Shown here: positions 43,280-52,189 of the stretch, one piece after another
How the letters are laid out: the number at the start of each line of letters is the position of its first letter
Numbering within the stretch: position 1 is the first letter of the stretch
Assembly (NCBI GenBank): GCA_044432645.1
Contig: JAWXUM010000001.1
Coordinates: forward strand, 62,001 to 126,000
DNA: 64,000 nt
Reading direction: 5' to 3'
DNA from: SIG603 sp044432645
GTDB taxonomy: Bacteria; Bacillota; Clostridia; Oscillospirales; Acutalibacteraceae
The notes under the pieces: model-generated
Told to the model about the DNA's origin: nothing
The model's database searches: none
Seen by the model: only the letters and a program-made list of their open reading frames with translations
Translations under genes and position numbers: made by a program

Positions 43280-43768
43280 TTGGATAATTTTAGAATAATG
43301 ACTATAAAAGATGAAGATTTGCTTGAATGCGTTAACACTATTCGCTCTGCCTTTGCTGTAAACGCTAAAATATTCGGTTTCACAAAACAAAATTACCCTA
43401 GCAGTGGAGCTTTTATAACGCTTGAAGATTTACAAATGGCTAAAGCTAGAAATGTTCATATGTATGGTGTTTGGATTGAAAACGAAATTGCAGGTTATGT
43501 TCAGCTAGAACGAAAAGGTGAGGATACTTATTCTTTTCAAAAATTCGCTGTACTTCCTGAATATAGACAACTTGGAATAGGAAAAGCTTTAATTGCATTT
43601 TGTAAAAACAAAGCTACTATTTACGGTGCAAAAAAAATAAGCCTTATTATGGTTTTGGAAAATGAAAGGCTTTTAAATATTTACTTAGAAAGTGGATTTA
43701 AATTAATTGGAACAAAAGAAGATGATGCCCACCCTTTTGTACAAGGAGTTATGGAGCTTACTCTTTAA
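43280..43768 (+). CDS. GNAT-family N-acetyltransferase
   Basis: 162 residues. The start is taken as TTG at 43280 with AGAGGTGA upstream; a GTG at 43271 lies inside that site. Acetyl-CoA motif A is FAVLPEYRQLGIGKALI (R/Q-x-x-G-x-G/A), followed by SLIMVLENERLLNIYLESGF. The acceptor is unknown. Confidence 0.85.
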   Translation: MDNFRIMTIKDEDLLECVNTIRSAFAVNAKIFGFTKQNYPSSGAFITLEDLQMAKARNVHMYGVWIENEIAGYVQLERKGEDTYSFQKFAVLPEYRQLGIGKALIAFCKNKATIYGAKKISLIMVLENERLLNIYLESGFKLIGTKEDDAHPFVQGVMELTL

Positions 43769-43771
43769 AGT

Positions 43772-43804
43772 CATCAGCACAAAAAAGTGTTGGTGATTTT
43801 TTTG
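43772..43804 (+). terminator. Terminator of the GNAT gene
   Basis: A 9-bp stem with two G-T pairs, CATCAGCAC with GTGTTGGTG, and a run of seven T. Confidence 0.75.
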
Positions 43805-43827
43805 TCTAAAAAAACAATTTATTTTAG

Positions 43828-43857
43828 TTGACTTTATAAGCTTTAGTGTGATATGAT
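43828..43857 (+). promoter_or_regulatory. Promoter of the MFS gene at 43.9 kb
   Basis: TTGACT and TATGAT with 18 bp between. Between this and the gene lies an inverted repeat ATGTCAT (43911) and ATGACAT (43931) that could occlude the start region. Confidence 0.5.
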
Positions 43858-43935
43858 TAAAAGCAAAGTGTTAAATAATTTGCAAAAAAAGTCTAATAAC
43901 TAAGAAAGGTATGTCATCAATATAAATAGTATGAC

Positions 43936-45207
43936 ATGGTCATAATCATGAAAAAAAATTCAATGATTAATTACTTGAAAAATTTACAGGGAAACCCTAA
44001 ATACTGTATTTTAACAGAACCACTTTGGTTTATTCCTTACAGTCTTTATGCCCCTTATGCAACTATTTTTATGTATAGTTTAGGTGTGACAGATATTCAA
44101 ATTGGTTTTATTATCAGCTTTGGTATGGTAATTCAAGTTATTGCAGCTTTTTTTGGTGGAGTTTTAACGGATAAACTTGGTAGACGAATGACCACTATAC
44201 TTGCAGATTTAATTTCATGGTCTATACCATGTTTAATTTGGGCATTTGCTCAAAACTTTTGGTGGTTTTTAATTGCAGCAATGTTTAACAGTATTTGGCA
44301 AATATCAAATATTTCTTGGTCTGCTTTGTTAGTTGAAGACAGCAAAGAAAGCGACCTTGTTTATGCTTATTCTTGGATAAATATTGCTTCTGTTTTGTCA
44401 GTTTTCGTTTCCCCTATTGCCTTTGTACTTATAAATAAATTTGATACTGTGATTATAGTTAGATATTTATATATGTTCTCATTTATTTCAATGACAATAA
44501 AATTCCTTATTCTTTTTATCAAAGGTCACGAAACTGAACAAGGCGTTAAAAGAATGGAAGAAACCAAAAATGAATCCGTAGGAAAACTGATTTTAGGCTA
44601 CAAAGATGTGTTTAAAAAACTTATTCAATCACCTGCTATGAGATTTACACTTTTCTTACTTCTTACATACAACATAGCCATAACTGCTGTTAACGGTAAC
44701 TTTTTCGGTCTTTATGTAACCCAACGTTTAGGCCTTGAAGAAAGTTTTATTTCTATTTTCCAAATGTGTGGCGCAGTGGTTACTTTAATATTTATGTTTA
44801 CACTTCAAAGCAAACTTAGCAAGTTACCAGTAAGACATGTTATGTTAGCTGGATATATAATTTTTATTGTGACAAATACTTTACTAATATTAGCTCCAAT
44901 TGAAAATGTGCTATACGTAATTTGTTATACACTGTTAAACTCTGTAGCAGTAGCTTGTGTCGCACCTAGAAAAGACAGTTTAAGTGCTACATTTATCGAC
45001 AAAAAAGAGCGTTCAAGAGTGAACGCCCTAATGTACATGATTATGATTGGATTTACATCACCTTTTGGAATATTCATCGGTTGGCTATCTACAATTGATA
45101 GACGTTTACCCTTCATATTAAATATTCTTATATTTGTGATATGTTTTGTTGCAATGTTCAATTCTAACGAAGTTAAAAAACTTGACAAGGCATCATCAAT
45201 CACTTAA
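43936..45207 (+). CDS. MFS transporter
   Basis: 423 residues, twelve helices; GGVLTDKLGRRMTTILAD, tag DKLGRR, is the MFS signature between helices 2 and 3. No standard ribosome binding site precedes either ATG (43936 or 43948), so the start is uncertain. The cargo is unknown. The 3' end overlaps the convergent kinase gene by 12 bp. Confidence 0.85.
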   Translation: MVIIMKKNSMINYLKNLQGNPKYCILTEPLWFIPYSLYAPYATIFMYSLGVTDIQIGFIISFGMVIQVIAAFFGGVLTDKLGRRMTTILADLISWSIPCLIWAFAQNFWWFLIAAMFNSIWQISNISWSALLVEDSKESDLVYAYSWINIASVLSVFVSPIAFVLINKFDTVIIVRYLYMFSFISMTIKFLILFIKGHETEQGVKRMEETKNESVGKLILGYKDVFKKLIQSPAMRFTLFLLLTYNIAITAVNGNFFGLYVTQRLGLEESFISIFQMCGAVVTLIFMFTLQSKLSKLPVRHVMLAGYIIFIVTNTLLILAPIENVLYVICYTLLNSVAVACVAPRKDSLSATFIDKKERSRVNALMYMIMIGFTSPFGIFIGWLSTIDRRLPFILNILIFVICFVAMFNSNEVKKLDKASSIT

Positions 45208-45756
45208 AATATTTTCAAGGTAACTTGTCAAAACATCTTTACCGTTATTAGCTTCAATTGTACCGTTTACTACTAAATCAGCATGCCACCTTGTAGGCTC
45301 TACTAGTTCTGCATGTCTAAATCTTACAGTATCAATATATCTGCTAGTAACTTCTTCGTAAGTATCGCCACGTGACATGTGACGAGTAATTCGGCGAACT
45401 AAGCGTTCATCACTGGCTAAGTCAACAAACACTTTAAGGTTAGATTTGTTTCTAATTTCAGCTAAATGAAGTGCAAACAAGCCTTCAATTATAATAAGGT
45501 CGTGTTTTTCGTCTAAAGCTTTGTTAACATCTTTCATCAATTTATCAATTTCCATAACGTCTGGGTGATTATGCTCAACATATTCAATACCAGTTATTGG
45601 CGCAATAGTTGTTGAAAATGGTTTTCTAAAATACGCATCCATGTGAAAAACCACAACATCAAAATCATTTGATAATTTAAAATTAAGATAGTCGGATAAA
45701 TAAGACTTACCACTGCAAGTTCCGCCAGCTATGGCGAGTATGTAATTTTTTTTCAA
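45196..45756 (-). CDS. Uridine-kinase-like P-loop NTPase
   Basis: 186 residues from a TTG at 45756 behind AAAGGAG; a longer reading would overlap the divergent MATE gene. Walker A is AIAGGTCSGKSYL, an acidic MDAYFRK follows, and RRITRHMSRGDTYEEV is the uridine kinase/phosphoribulokinase lid. It could phosphorylate uridine/cytidine and feed nucleoside salvage, but relatives with other substrates exist. Confidence 0.85.
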   Translation of the reverse strand: MKKNYILAIAGGTCSGKSYLSDYLNFKLSNDFDVVVFHMDAYFRKPFSTTIAPITGIEYVEHNHPDVMEIDKLMKDVNKALDEKHDLIIIEGLFALHLAEIRNKSNLKVFVDLASDERLVRRITRHMSRGDTYEEVTSRYIDTVRFRHAELVEPTRWHADLVVNGTIEANNGKDVLTSYLENILSD

Positions 45757-45826
45757 TATAAACAACTCCTTTATGTGGAAATTATACACCTTATAAAGAT
45801 AATATTCAAGAGGATTTTTTAAAATT

Positions 45827-47200
45827 ATGTCTAAATTCACTAAGTTTTTTGGTACAAAAGAATTTTATATGGCGACAATTGCTATAGCGTTACCTATTAT
45901 GGCGCAAAGCTTTGTAACTTCGTTTGTTAATTTAATTGATAATATTATGATCGGCTCTGTAAGTGCTATTGCTCTTACTTCTGTTACTGTTGCAAACAAA
46001 TATTACATGATTTTTACATCTGCATTATTTGGTGTTACTGGTGGAGCTAGCATTTTTATCTCTCAATTTTTTGGAGCTAAACAAGAAAATAAATGTCAAA
46101 AATCATTTAACATTCTTCTATCTCTTTGCCTTATTATTGGCTTAATATTTATGATGAGCGTTGTAGTTTTTCCAACGAAGATTATTTCTATATTCACAAC
46201 TACACCCGAAATTATGGAAAGTTCGCTTTTGTATATTAAATACATAGCTTTTTCATATGTACCTTATGCAATTTCAATGGCAATTATTGCAGCACTTCGT
46301 GCTGTTGGTATAAATAAAATTCAGCTTAAAATAGGAATTATTACAGTTTTTACAAATACAATTTTAAATTTTATACTAATTTATGGTCATTTTGGCTTAC
46401 CTGCTTTAGGCGTTGAAGGTGCAGCAATTGCTACTTTAACTGCTAGACTTTTAGAATGTGTAATTTATTTAACTATAATTATTAAAAAATATTCTTTATT
46501 CAAACTTGATATTAAAGGTTTATTTGCATATGATTTTGACCTTTTCAAAAAGCTAATGACAAAAACTATACCACTTACAATTAACGAAATTATGTTTGGT
46601 GTTGGTCAAGCTACTGTATTTACAGCTTATATGTCTGTAAATGAATACTTAGTTTCAGCTATTTCTGTTGTTGACACTGTTGTAAATATAGCGTTTATCA
46701 TTTTTGCTGGTCTTTCGTCTGCAATTGCGATTTTAATTGGAAAAACTTTAGGTGCTGGTAAAATTGAAGAAGCAAAATCTAACGCTGTTAAGTTGATTGT
46801 TTTTGGTGTTATAGTCGGTATTGTTATAAGTAGTATTTTAGCTATTTGTGCTGTTTTTGTTCCTAATTTATATGATTTTGATGCAGAAATTAATCAGACA
46901 ATTATTCGATTACTACGAATTAAAGCCATTCTTTTACCAATTTACGTTGTTAATGTTTGTTGTTTCTTTACTTTGCGAGCTGGTGGTGAAACCCTGAACA
47001 CAATGATAATGGACTCAGGCTGTTTGTGGGGCTTTACTGTTTTAACTGCTATTCTTTTATCTAATTTCACTACTCTTCCACTTATTACTGTTTATGCTTG
47101 TGTAGAAGCTATGGAAATTTTAAGAATGCTTGTAGCCTTGTACTTCTTTAAAAAAGGTAAATGGGCTAATAATTTAACAGAAAGTCACTCAAATGTTTAA
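45827..47200 (+). CDS. MATE-family efflux transporter
   Basis: 457 residues with twelve helices in two homologous halves, including IALPIMAQSFVTSFVNLIDN near the start and GGASIFISQFFGAKQ, tag ISQFFGA. MATE pumps export cationic drugs or metabolites by Na+ or H+ antiport. It overlaps the next gene by 8 bp. Confidence 0.92.
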   Translation: MSKFTKFFGTKEFYMATIAIALPIMAQSFVTSFVNLIDNIMIGSVSAIALTSVTVANKYYMIFTSALFGVTGGASIFISQFFGAKQENKCQKSFNILLSLCLIIGLIFMMSVVVFPTKIISIFTTTPEIMESSLLYIKYIAFSYVPYAISMAIIAALRAVGINKIQLKIGIITVFTNTILNFILIYGHFGLPALGVEGAAIATLTARLLECVIYLTIIIKKYSLFKLDIKGLFAYDFDLFKKLMTKTIPLTINEIMFGVGQATVFTAYMSVNEYLVSAISVVDTVVNIAFIIFAGLSSAIAILIGKTLGAGKIEEAKSNAVKLIVFGVIVGIVISSILAICAVFVPNLYDFDAEINQTIIRLLRIKAILLPIYVVNVCCFFTLRAGGETLNTMIMDSGCLWGFTVLTAILLSNFTTLPLITVYACVEAMEILRMLVALYFFKKGKWANNLTESHSNV

Positions 47201-48119
47201 GTATACTTTGGATAACAAAAGATACCACACTTTAAGTTATCATAACAAATCACAAAACATAAAAAATCAAAAAGCTATAATTAATATAGGCTGTACTTGC
47301 CCTAATGTGGACGGTGTAAAGGCAGTTGGAGGTTGTATTTATTGCGACGGTAGCAGTTCGTATTTTTCACAAGATAAGTTATTGTCTGTTACAAAACAAC
47401 TAGAACTAGAACTTCAAAGAATTAACAAAAAATGGGGAAACATTGGCGTTACAGCTTATTTTCAATCTGGTAGTAACACTTATATAAGTACTAAAAAGTT
47501 ACAAGAATACATAAACGAAGTTTTAAAAAATGAAAATATTGTAGGAATTTCGATAGCAACAAGACCTGATTGTTTAAGCAAATTAATGCTAGATTATTTA
47601 GAAAAATTAAATAAGATTACAAACTTAACAGTTGAACTAGGTCTTCAAACAATACATGACAAAACAGCGAATTTAATAAACAGAGCATATCCTTTTGAAG
47701 TTTTTGAAAAAAGTTTTAATATTTTGCAAGAAAAAAATATACGTTGTTGCGTACATTTAATCAATGGTTTGCCTGGTGAAACTTTTAATGACATGATTAC
47801 TACTGCTAAACTACTTGGTAAAATGAAACCACAAGGATTGAAAATTCATCTTCTTCATGTTCTAACTGGCACAAAACTTGCTGATATGTATTTGAAAGGA
47901 GAATACACTCCCCTAACTTTTGAAGAATACATTGAAATAGTTGTAGCTCAACTTGAGCAATTACCTGCTGAAATTGTAATAGAAAGAATTACTGGAGATG
48001 CTCCAAAAGATAAACTTTTATCACCTGTTTGGAGCAAAGACAAAATTAAAGTTTTAGGAAATATAGACAAAAAAATGCTAGAAAAAGACACATGGCAAGG
48101 AAAGCTTGCAATTTTTTAA
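47193..48119 (+). CDS. Radical SAM protein, YtqA/TIGR01212 family
   Basis: 308 residues. The Fe-S cluster motif is of the longer form C-x10-C-x2-C within NIGCTCPNVDGVKAVGGC and IYC. ELGLQTIHDKTANLINR and HLINGLPGE follow. The family is uncharacterised or linked to tRNA modification. It is translationally coupled to the MATE gene. Confidence 0.9.
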   Translation: MFKYTLDNKRYHTLSYHNKSQNIKNQKAIINIGCTCPNVDGVKAVGGCIYCDGSSSYFSQDKLLSVTKQLELELQRINKKWGNIGVTAYFQSGSNTYISTKKLQEYINEVLKNENIVGISIATRPDCLSKLMLDYLEKLNKITNLTVELGLQTIHDKTANLINRAYPFEVFEKSFNILQEKNIRCCVHLINGLPGETFNDMITTAKLLGKMKPQGLKIHLLHVLTGTKLADMYLKGEYTPLTFEEYIEIVVAQLEQLPAEIVIERITGDAPKDKLLSPVWSKDKIKVLGNIDKKMLEKDTWQGKLAIF

Positions 48120-48134
48120 CTTTTTGTGTATAAT
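48106..48134 (+). promoter_or_regulatory. Promoter of the GH25 gene
   Basis: TTGCAA and TATAAT with 17 bp between; the -35 lies in the last codons of the radical SAM gene. Confidence 0.65.
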
Positions 48135-48164
48135 ATTGTTATTATTGAAGTTTTGGAGTAATAT

Positions 48165-49070
48165 ATGGATAATATTTTTAATAAAATTAATAGTTATATA
48201 AGCAAAAAAAATATTTTTACTATAATTGTTATAGTTTTAGTAGCTTGTGTTAGTTTTACATCTTTATATGTAAGTTTCGGTACTAAAAAAACAACAACTG
48301 ATGTTTTAGTGCCTGATGAAGATGTAACTATAAATGATGATGGAACAATTGAAGTTTTAGGTTCAAACGGAACTACTGTTATACCTAATTTTGATATACC
48401 TATTAGTACATATAGCACTGATGAGTTTTATTTAACTGACGGTGTTATGAATTATACTGGTGGATCTAGCAGTATTGTTATTGATGTTTCTACTTATCAA
48501 GGTGAAATTGATTGGGCTACTGTAAAAGAGACTGGCATTGATTGTGCTATAATTCGTTGTGGTTATCGTGGTGCTGTAAGGGGTTCTTTGGTGGAAGACT
48601 CTATGTACCAAACAAATATACAAGGTGCAATTGATAACGGAATAAAAGTTGGTGTTTATTTCTTCTCGCAAGCAACAACAGAAGACGAAGCTGAAGAAGA
48701 GGCAACTTTTGTTTTAAGTTTAATTAGCCAATACAATATTGATTTACCTATAGTTTTCGACTGGGAGCATGTTAATTATGAGGATTCTAGAATAGCGAGT
48801 GTTACAGGTGATGAAACATCTTTATTTGCTGTTACTTTTTGTAAAAAAATCGAAAAAGCTGGCTATGATGCTATGATTTACATGAATAAAGATTTAGCTT
48901 ATAACTGGTACGACTTAGAGCTTGTAAGTGATTATCCTATTTGGATAGCCGAATATGAAGAAACATCATATTTCTATTATGATTTTGAAATGTGGCAGTA
49001 CACTGATAGTGGTTCGGTAAATGGAATAGACGGAAAAGTTGATATAAATATTTCGATGAAAGTTTATTAA
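48165..49070 (+). CDS. GH25 muramidase (lysozyme), membrane anchored
   Basis: 301 residues. One N-terminal helix (about 18-36) anchors it, a linker of about 65 residues follows, then a GH25 domain from about 103. Catalytic residues are Asp107 in VIDVSTYQG and Asp199/Glu201 in FDWEH. It hydrolyses the glycan backbone of peptidoglycan. It is a single gene ending at a strong terminator. Confidence 0.92.
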   Translation: MDNIFNKINSYISKKNIFTIIVIVLVACVSFTSLYVSFGTKKTTTDVLVPDEDVTINDDGTIEVLGSNGTTVIPNFDIPISTYSTDEFYLTDGVMNYTGGSSSIVIDVSTYQGEIDWATVKETGIDCAIIRCGYRGAVRGSLVEDSMYQTNIQGAIDNGIKVGVYFFSQATTEDEAEEEATFVLSLISQYNIDLPIVFDWEHVNYEDSRIASVTGDETSLFAVTFCKKIEKAGYDAMIYMNKDLAYNWYDLELVSDYPIWIAEYEETSYFYYDFEMWQYTDSGSVNGIDGKVDINISMKVY

Positions 49071-49082
49071 AATTTAAGACTA

Positions 49083-49125
49083 AAAAAAGACTACTTGTTC
49101 TAATTTTCAACAAGTAGTCTTTTTT
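49083..49125. terminator. Bidirectional terminator between GH25 and rubrerythrin genes
   Basis: A 13-bp or longer stem, AAGACTACTTGTT with AACAAGTAGTCTT, with A-run and T-run on the two sides. Confidence 0.9.
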
Positions 49126-49131
49126 ATCTTT

Positions 49132-49680
49132 TTAATAATTTTCAGCTCTTACTTCAAAGTAACTTTTTGGATGAGCACACACTGGACATAATTCTGGTGC
49201 TTTTTTACCCATTACTAAATGGCCGCAATTTCTGCATTCCCACATAGTCATTTCGCCTTTTTCAAATACTGTTTTCATTTGTACATTATTAAGCAGCGCT
49301 CTATATCTTTCTTCGTGAGATTTTTCAATTTTAGCTACCATACGGAATTTCATAGCAAGTTTTGTAAAACCTTCTTCTTCGGCTTCTTTTGCGAATGTTT
49401 CGTACATATCAGTCCACTCATAATTTTCGCCATCGGCTGCTTCTTTTAAATTTTCAGCAGTATCTCCAATGCCGCTTAATTCTTTTAACCACATTTTTGC
49501 ATGTTCTTTTTCGTTGTCTGCAGTTTGCATGAAAATACCAGAAATTTGATCATAACCTTCTTTTTTTGCAACACTTGCGAAATAAGTATATTTATTTCTT
49601 GCTTGACTTTCACCTGCAAATGCAGCCGCTAAATTTGCTTCAGTTTTTGTACCTGAATATTGTGTTTTTGATTTTCCCAT
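49132..49680 (-). CDS. rbr: Rubrerythrin
   Basis: 182 residues: a di-iron four-helix domain (AAFAGESQARNKYTYFA, DNEKEHAKMW, KIEKSHEERY) and a C-terminal rubredoxin-like Fe site (CRNCGHLV and CPVCAHP). It reduces hydrogen peroxide in anaerobes. It is the last gene of the arsR-CcdA-rbr unit, 49 bp after the thioredoxin fusion. Confidence 0.96.
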   Translation of the reverse strand: MGKSKTQYSGTKTEANLAAAFAGESQARNKYTYFASVAKKEGYDQISGIFMQTADNEKEHAKMWLKELSGIGDTAENLKEAADGENYEWTDMYETFAKEAEEEGFTKLAMKFRMVAKIEKSHEERYRALLNNVQMKTVFEKGEMTMWECRNCGHLVMGKKAPELCPVCAHPKSYFEVRAENY

Positions 49681-49729
49681 TGTTTTATTCTCCTTTTATT
49701 TTTATATATTTATTAATATATATTTTATT

Positions 49730-51007
49730 TTATTGCTCACTTTCTAAAGTTTGCTCAATAATGCTTACCATAATGTCATATGTCAAAGAACCAGTAACGT
49801 AACCTTGTACATTTCCACTAGTATCTATCATAAATGTTGTAGGAAAAGCAGAAATACTGTAACTGCTCATCAATGAAGCAGATGTATCCATCAATGTTGG
49901 GTAAGTATAACCATTCTCTAAAAGATAATCTGCAACTTCACCAGAAGTTCCTTCGCTTGTATATTGATTTTCATCTGTTGGAAAGGCAACTCCAAGTACA
50001 ATAACATCTTCTTCATTATAACCATAATCTTCATATATTTGTTGAATGTATGGTAGCTCTGAAGTGCAAGGTGAACACCAAGTTGCCCAAAAATTAAGGA
50101 ATATAACCTTACCCTGGTAATCTTCTAATGTATGAACTTCTCCATACTGGTCTACTAGCTCGAAAGTTGGAGCCAAAACAGTGTCTTGTGAATTGGAATT
50201 ATCCTCAGAGTTTTCTTCTGGCAAAGCTTCTTCTGTATCAATATCAGTATTTTCTTGCGCAGTAGTATCGGAACTATCTGTAACTGCTGATAGATAACTT
50301 GTTACAGAGTTCATGGTTCCTGTATACATCATTATACCCATTAAAATCATAATAACTGCGCCAATTTTAACCGTATATTTTACAACGTTCATATGTGATT
50401 TTAAAAGTGATAAGCACTTTGTTGTGAAAACTCCAACTAACATAAATGGAAGTGTAAACCCAAAAGTATAAACACCTATTAAAGCTAGTCCTATTGTTGT
50501 ACTATTACTGCTAGAAACCATAATTAACACTGTGGATAAAGCAGGTCCTACACATGGTGTCCAAGCAAAACTAAATGTAAAACCCATAACAAGCGCAGTA
50601 ATAGGGTTCATTTGCAAAGCGTTGATTTTTATAGGCAGTTTAAATTCTCTCCCTTTAAATGGTTGGTTGAAAACTCCTAACTGCATAAGCCCAAGCAGAA
50701 TTATCAAAATTCCACCTATACGTGAAAACAGCAACTGATTATCAGTGAAAAATTGCCCTAGCATAGTCACACTAAAACCAAGTAAAAAGAATGCAAAACT
50801 TACACCGATAATAAAAAACAGTGTGTTAACAATAACTCTCTTTTGATTAAAATGTAGATTGCCGTCTTGATCTACCTCGTGGGTTCCCCCAGACAAATAA
50901 CCCATATATAACGGAATGATTGGCAGTACACAAGGTGAAAAAAAGCTTAAAATGCCTTGTAAAAATACAGTGATAGTTGGAATAGTTAAATCTAAATCAA
51001 AGCCCAT
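49730..51007 (-). CDS. CcdA-thioredoxin (TlpA-like) fusion
   Basis: 425 residues. Residues 1-240 are a CcdA/DsbD-type membrane domain with about six helices and the redox pair Cys26 (SPCVLP) and Cys152 (TPCVGP). An acidic linker (about 240-278) leads to an extracytoplasmic TlpA/ResA-like domain with CSPC at 311-314. It passes electrons from cytoplasmic thioredoxin to the outside, for reductive repair or cytochrome-type assembly. Linked to rubrerythrin and an ArsR regulator, it looks like part of oxidative-stress defence. An AGGAG site precedes the start. Confidence 0.92.
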   Translation of the reverse strand: MGFDLDLTIPTITVFLQGILSFFSPCVLPIIPLYMGYLSGGTHEVDQDGNLHFNQKRVIVNTLFFIIGVSFAFFLLGFSVTMLGQFFTDNQLLFSRIGGILIILLGLMQLGVFNQPFKGREFKLPIKINALQMNPITALVMGFTFSFAWTPCVGPALSTVLIMVSSSNSTTIGLALIGVYTFGFTLPFMLVGVFTTKCLSLLKSHMNVVKYTVKIGAVIMILMGIMMYTGTMNSVTSYLSAVTDSSDTTAQENTDIDTEEALPEENSEDNSNSQDTVLAPTFELVDQYGEVHTLEDYQGKVIFLNFWATWCSPCTSELPYIQQIYEDYGYNEEDVIVLGVAFPTDENQYTSEGTSGEVADYLLENGYTYPTLMDTSASLMSSYSISAFPTTFMIDTSGNVQGYVTGSLTYDIMVSIIEQTLESEQ

Positions 51008-51044
51008 ATAGCTCTCCTAGTTTTTGTTGTTTTTTGTGTTAAAA

Positions 51045-51332
51045 TTAATTACAATAAAGTTCTTTTAAATTTTCTAATAATTTATAAATCCGTTCATCTT
51101 TAATACTATAGACTATAGTCTGTGCTTTTTTATCATAATCTAAAATCCCATTAGCTTTTAAAATTGCTAAATGTTGCGAAAGTCCAGATTGTGTGATTTG
51201 CAAGTTTTCAAGCAAAGCTGAAACACTTTTTGGTTCTTTTGAAAGTTCGCATAAAATTAAAAGTCGATTTTCATTTGACATTACTTTTAGTAAATTAGCA
51301 ACTTCCTTAGCTTTAGCTCTCATTTCCTCCAC
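51045..51332 (-). CDS. ArsR-family regulator of the redox operon
   Basis: 95 residues, winged helix-turn-helix with SALLENLQITQSGLSQHLAILKANG as recognition region (tag SGLSQHLAIL). Start GTG at 51332 with GGAGG 8 bp upstream; the ATG three codons in is too close to its own site. Only one Cys in the helix-3 region (ILCEL) and a C-terminal YCN are seen, so a classical metal site is absent; thiol or redox sensing is possible. It is 37 bp before the CcdA fusion and probably autoregulated through the palindrome at 51369-51394. Confidence 0.85.
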   Translation of the reverse strand: MEEMRAKAKEVANLLKVMSNENRLLILCELSKEPKSVSALLENLQITQSGLSQHLAILKANGILDYDKKAQTIVYSIKDERIYKLLENLKELYCN

Positions 51333-51368
51333 GACATTTTCCTCCAGTTATATTTTAATACTTTTCAT

Positions 51369-51394
51369 AGTATATTAGTTATTACTAATATACT
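51369..51394. promoter_or_regulatory. Palindromic operator of the ArsR-CcdA-rbr operon
   Basis: Perfect 11-bp arms AGTATATTAGT and ACTAATATACT around 4 bases. It covers the -10 (TATATT, complement of 51387-51392) of a minus-strand promoter whose -35, TTGACA, is the complement of 51410-51415 with 17 bp between. Placement over the -10 fits repression. Confidence 0.7.
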
Positions 51395-51497
51395 ACGAAG
51401 ATTTTGATTTGTCAAGTAAAAAAACTGCTGATATTCTTTTGAATTTTTAAAATTCATACTACTAAAAATAATATTTTTTATAAACGCATAAAATGTA

Positions 51498-51526
51498 TTG
51501 ACAAAAAATTAATTTCGGAGTAATAT
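51498..51526 (+). promoter_or_regulatory. Promoter of the cadC-HMA-ATPase operon
   Basis: TTGACA and TAATAT with 17 bp between; the operator starts immediately after. Confidence 0.7.
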
Positions 51527-51564
51527 ATTACTAACATATGAATATATATTCATATGTTAGTAAT
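51527..51564 (+). promoter_or_regulatory. Perfect 38-bp palindromic operator
   Basis: The left half ATTACTAACATATGAATAT is followed directly by its exact reverse complement. It covers the transcription start and ends 16 bp before the CadC-type start codon, as expected for an ArsR/SmtB repressor site; such sites often hold two 12-2-12 type repeats. Confidence 0.8.
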
Positions 51565-51579
51565 TAGGAGGTTCGTACT

Positions 51580-51951
51580 ATGAAACAGGAAAATTTATGT
51601 ACAGATTGCGTAAGTTGCGAAAATTGTGAAATTCACGATAGCGCTATATGTAAAGTTAGAAAGTTGTTACCAAAAGAAGAACTTTTATACGATTTAGCTG
51701 AATTTTATAAAATTTTTGGTGATAGCACAAGAATTAAAATTTTATATGCACTTTTCGAGAGTGAACTTTGTGTATGCGATTTGGCAGAAGTTTTAGGCAA
51801 TAGTCAATCAGCAATATCGCATCAGCTTAGGATTTTAAAACAAAGCAAACTTGTCAAATTTAGAAGAGAAGGCAAAACTGTTTTTTATTCTTTAGCTGAC
51901 GAGCATATATTCAAAATTTTAGACCAAGGTATGACACACATTTGTGAATAA
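51580..51951 (+). CDS. cadC: CadC/SmtB-type metal-responsive ArsR repressor
   Basis: 123 residues. The alpha-3 metal site is ELCVCDLAEV, and the N-terminus carries further Cys (CTDCVSCENCEIHDSAIC, Cys at 7, 10, 13, 16 and 24), matching the alpha3N Cd/Pb/Zn site of CadC. Recognition helix: SQSAISHQLRILKQS. It should release the operator when Cd(II), Zn(II) or Pb(II) binds, switching on the chaperone and pump behind it. AGGAGG site 10 bp before the ATG. Confidence 0.92.
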   Translation: MKQENLCTDCVSCENCEIHDSAICKVRKLLPKEELLYDLAEFYKIFGDSTRIKILYALFESELCVCDLAEVLGNSQSAISHQLRILKQSKLVKFRREGKTVFYSLADEHIFKILDQGMTHICE

Positions 51952-51961
51952 AGGAGATATT

Positions 51962-52180
51962 ATGAGAAAAGTTTATAAAATGGAAGATTTAGAATGCGCC
52001 CACTGTGCAGGTCTTATGGAAGAAGAAATCAAAAAGCTTGATGGTGTTAATAAAGTAAGCCTTAACTTTATTTCACAAAAAATGAGTTTGGATTGTAATG
52101 AAGATAAATTAGACGATATACTAAAAAAAGCTCAAAAAATTTGTAAAAAATTTGAGCCTGACTGTACTATTATATTATAA
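51962..52180 (+). CDS. HMA-domain metal chaperone
   Basis: 72 residues from the ATG at 51962 with AAGGAG upstream. Metal-binding motif LECAHCAGLMEEEI (Cys-x-x-Cys) and a C-terminal Cys pair (KICKKFEPDC). It is a free version of the N-terminal domain missing from the following ATPase and presumably hands metal to it. Confidence 0.9.
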   Translation: MRKVYKMEDLECAHCAGLMEEEIKKLDGVNKVSLNFISQKMSLDCNEDKLDDILKKAQKICKKFEPDCTIIL

Positions 52181-52189
52181 GAGGTTTTT

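Noticed and set aside
43911..43937. Leader peptide starting at 43911 before the MFS gene
   Set aside because: Only four codons long and too close to the AAAGG site; the flanking inverted repeat is the more notable feature.
45757..45840. Longer start for the uridine-kinase-like protein
   Set aside because: It would overlap the divergent MATE gene and skip a well-placed ribosome binding site before the TTG at 45756.
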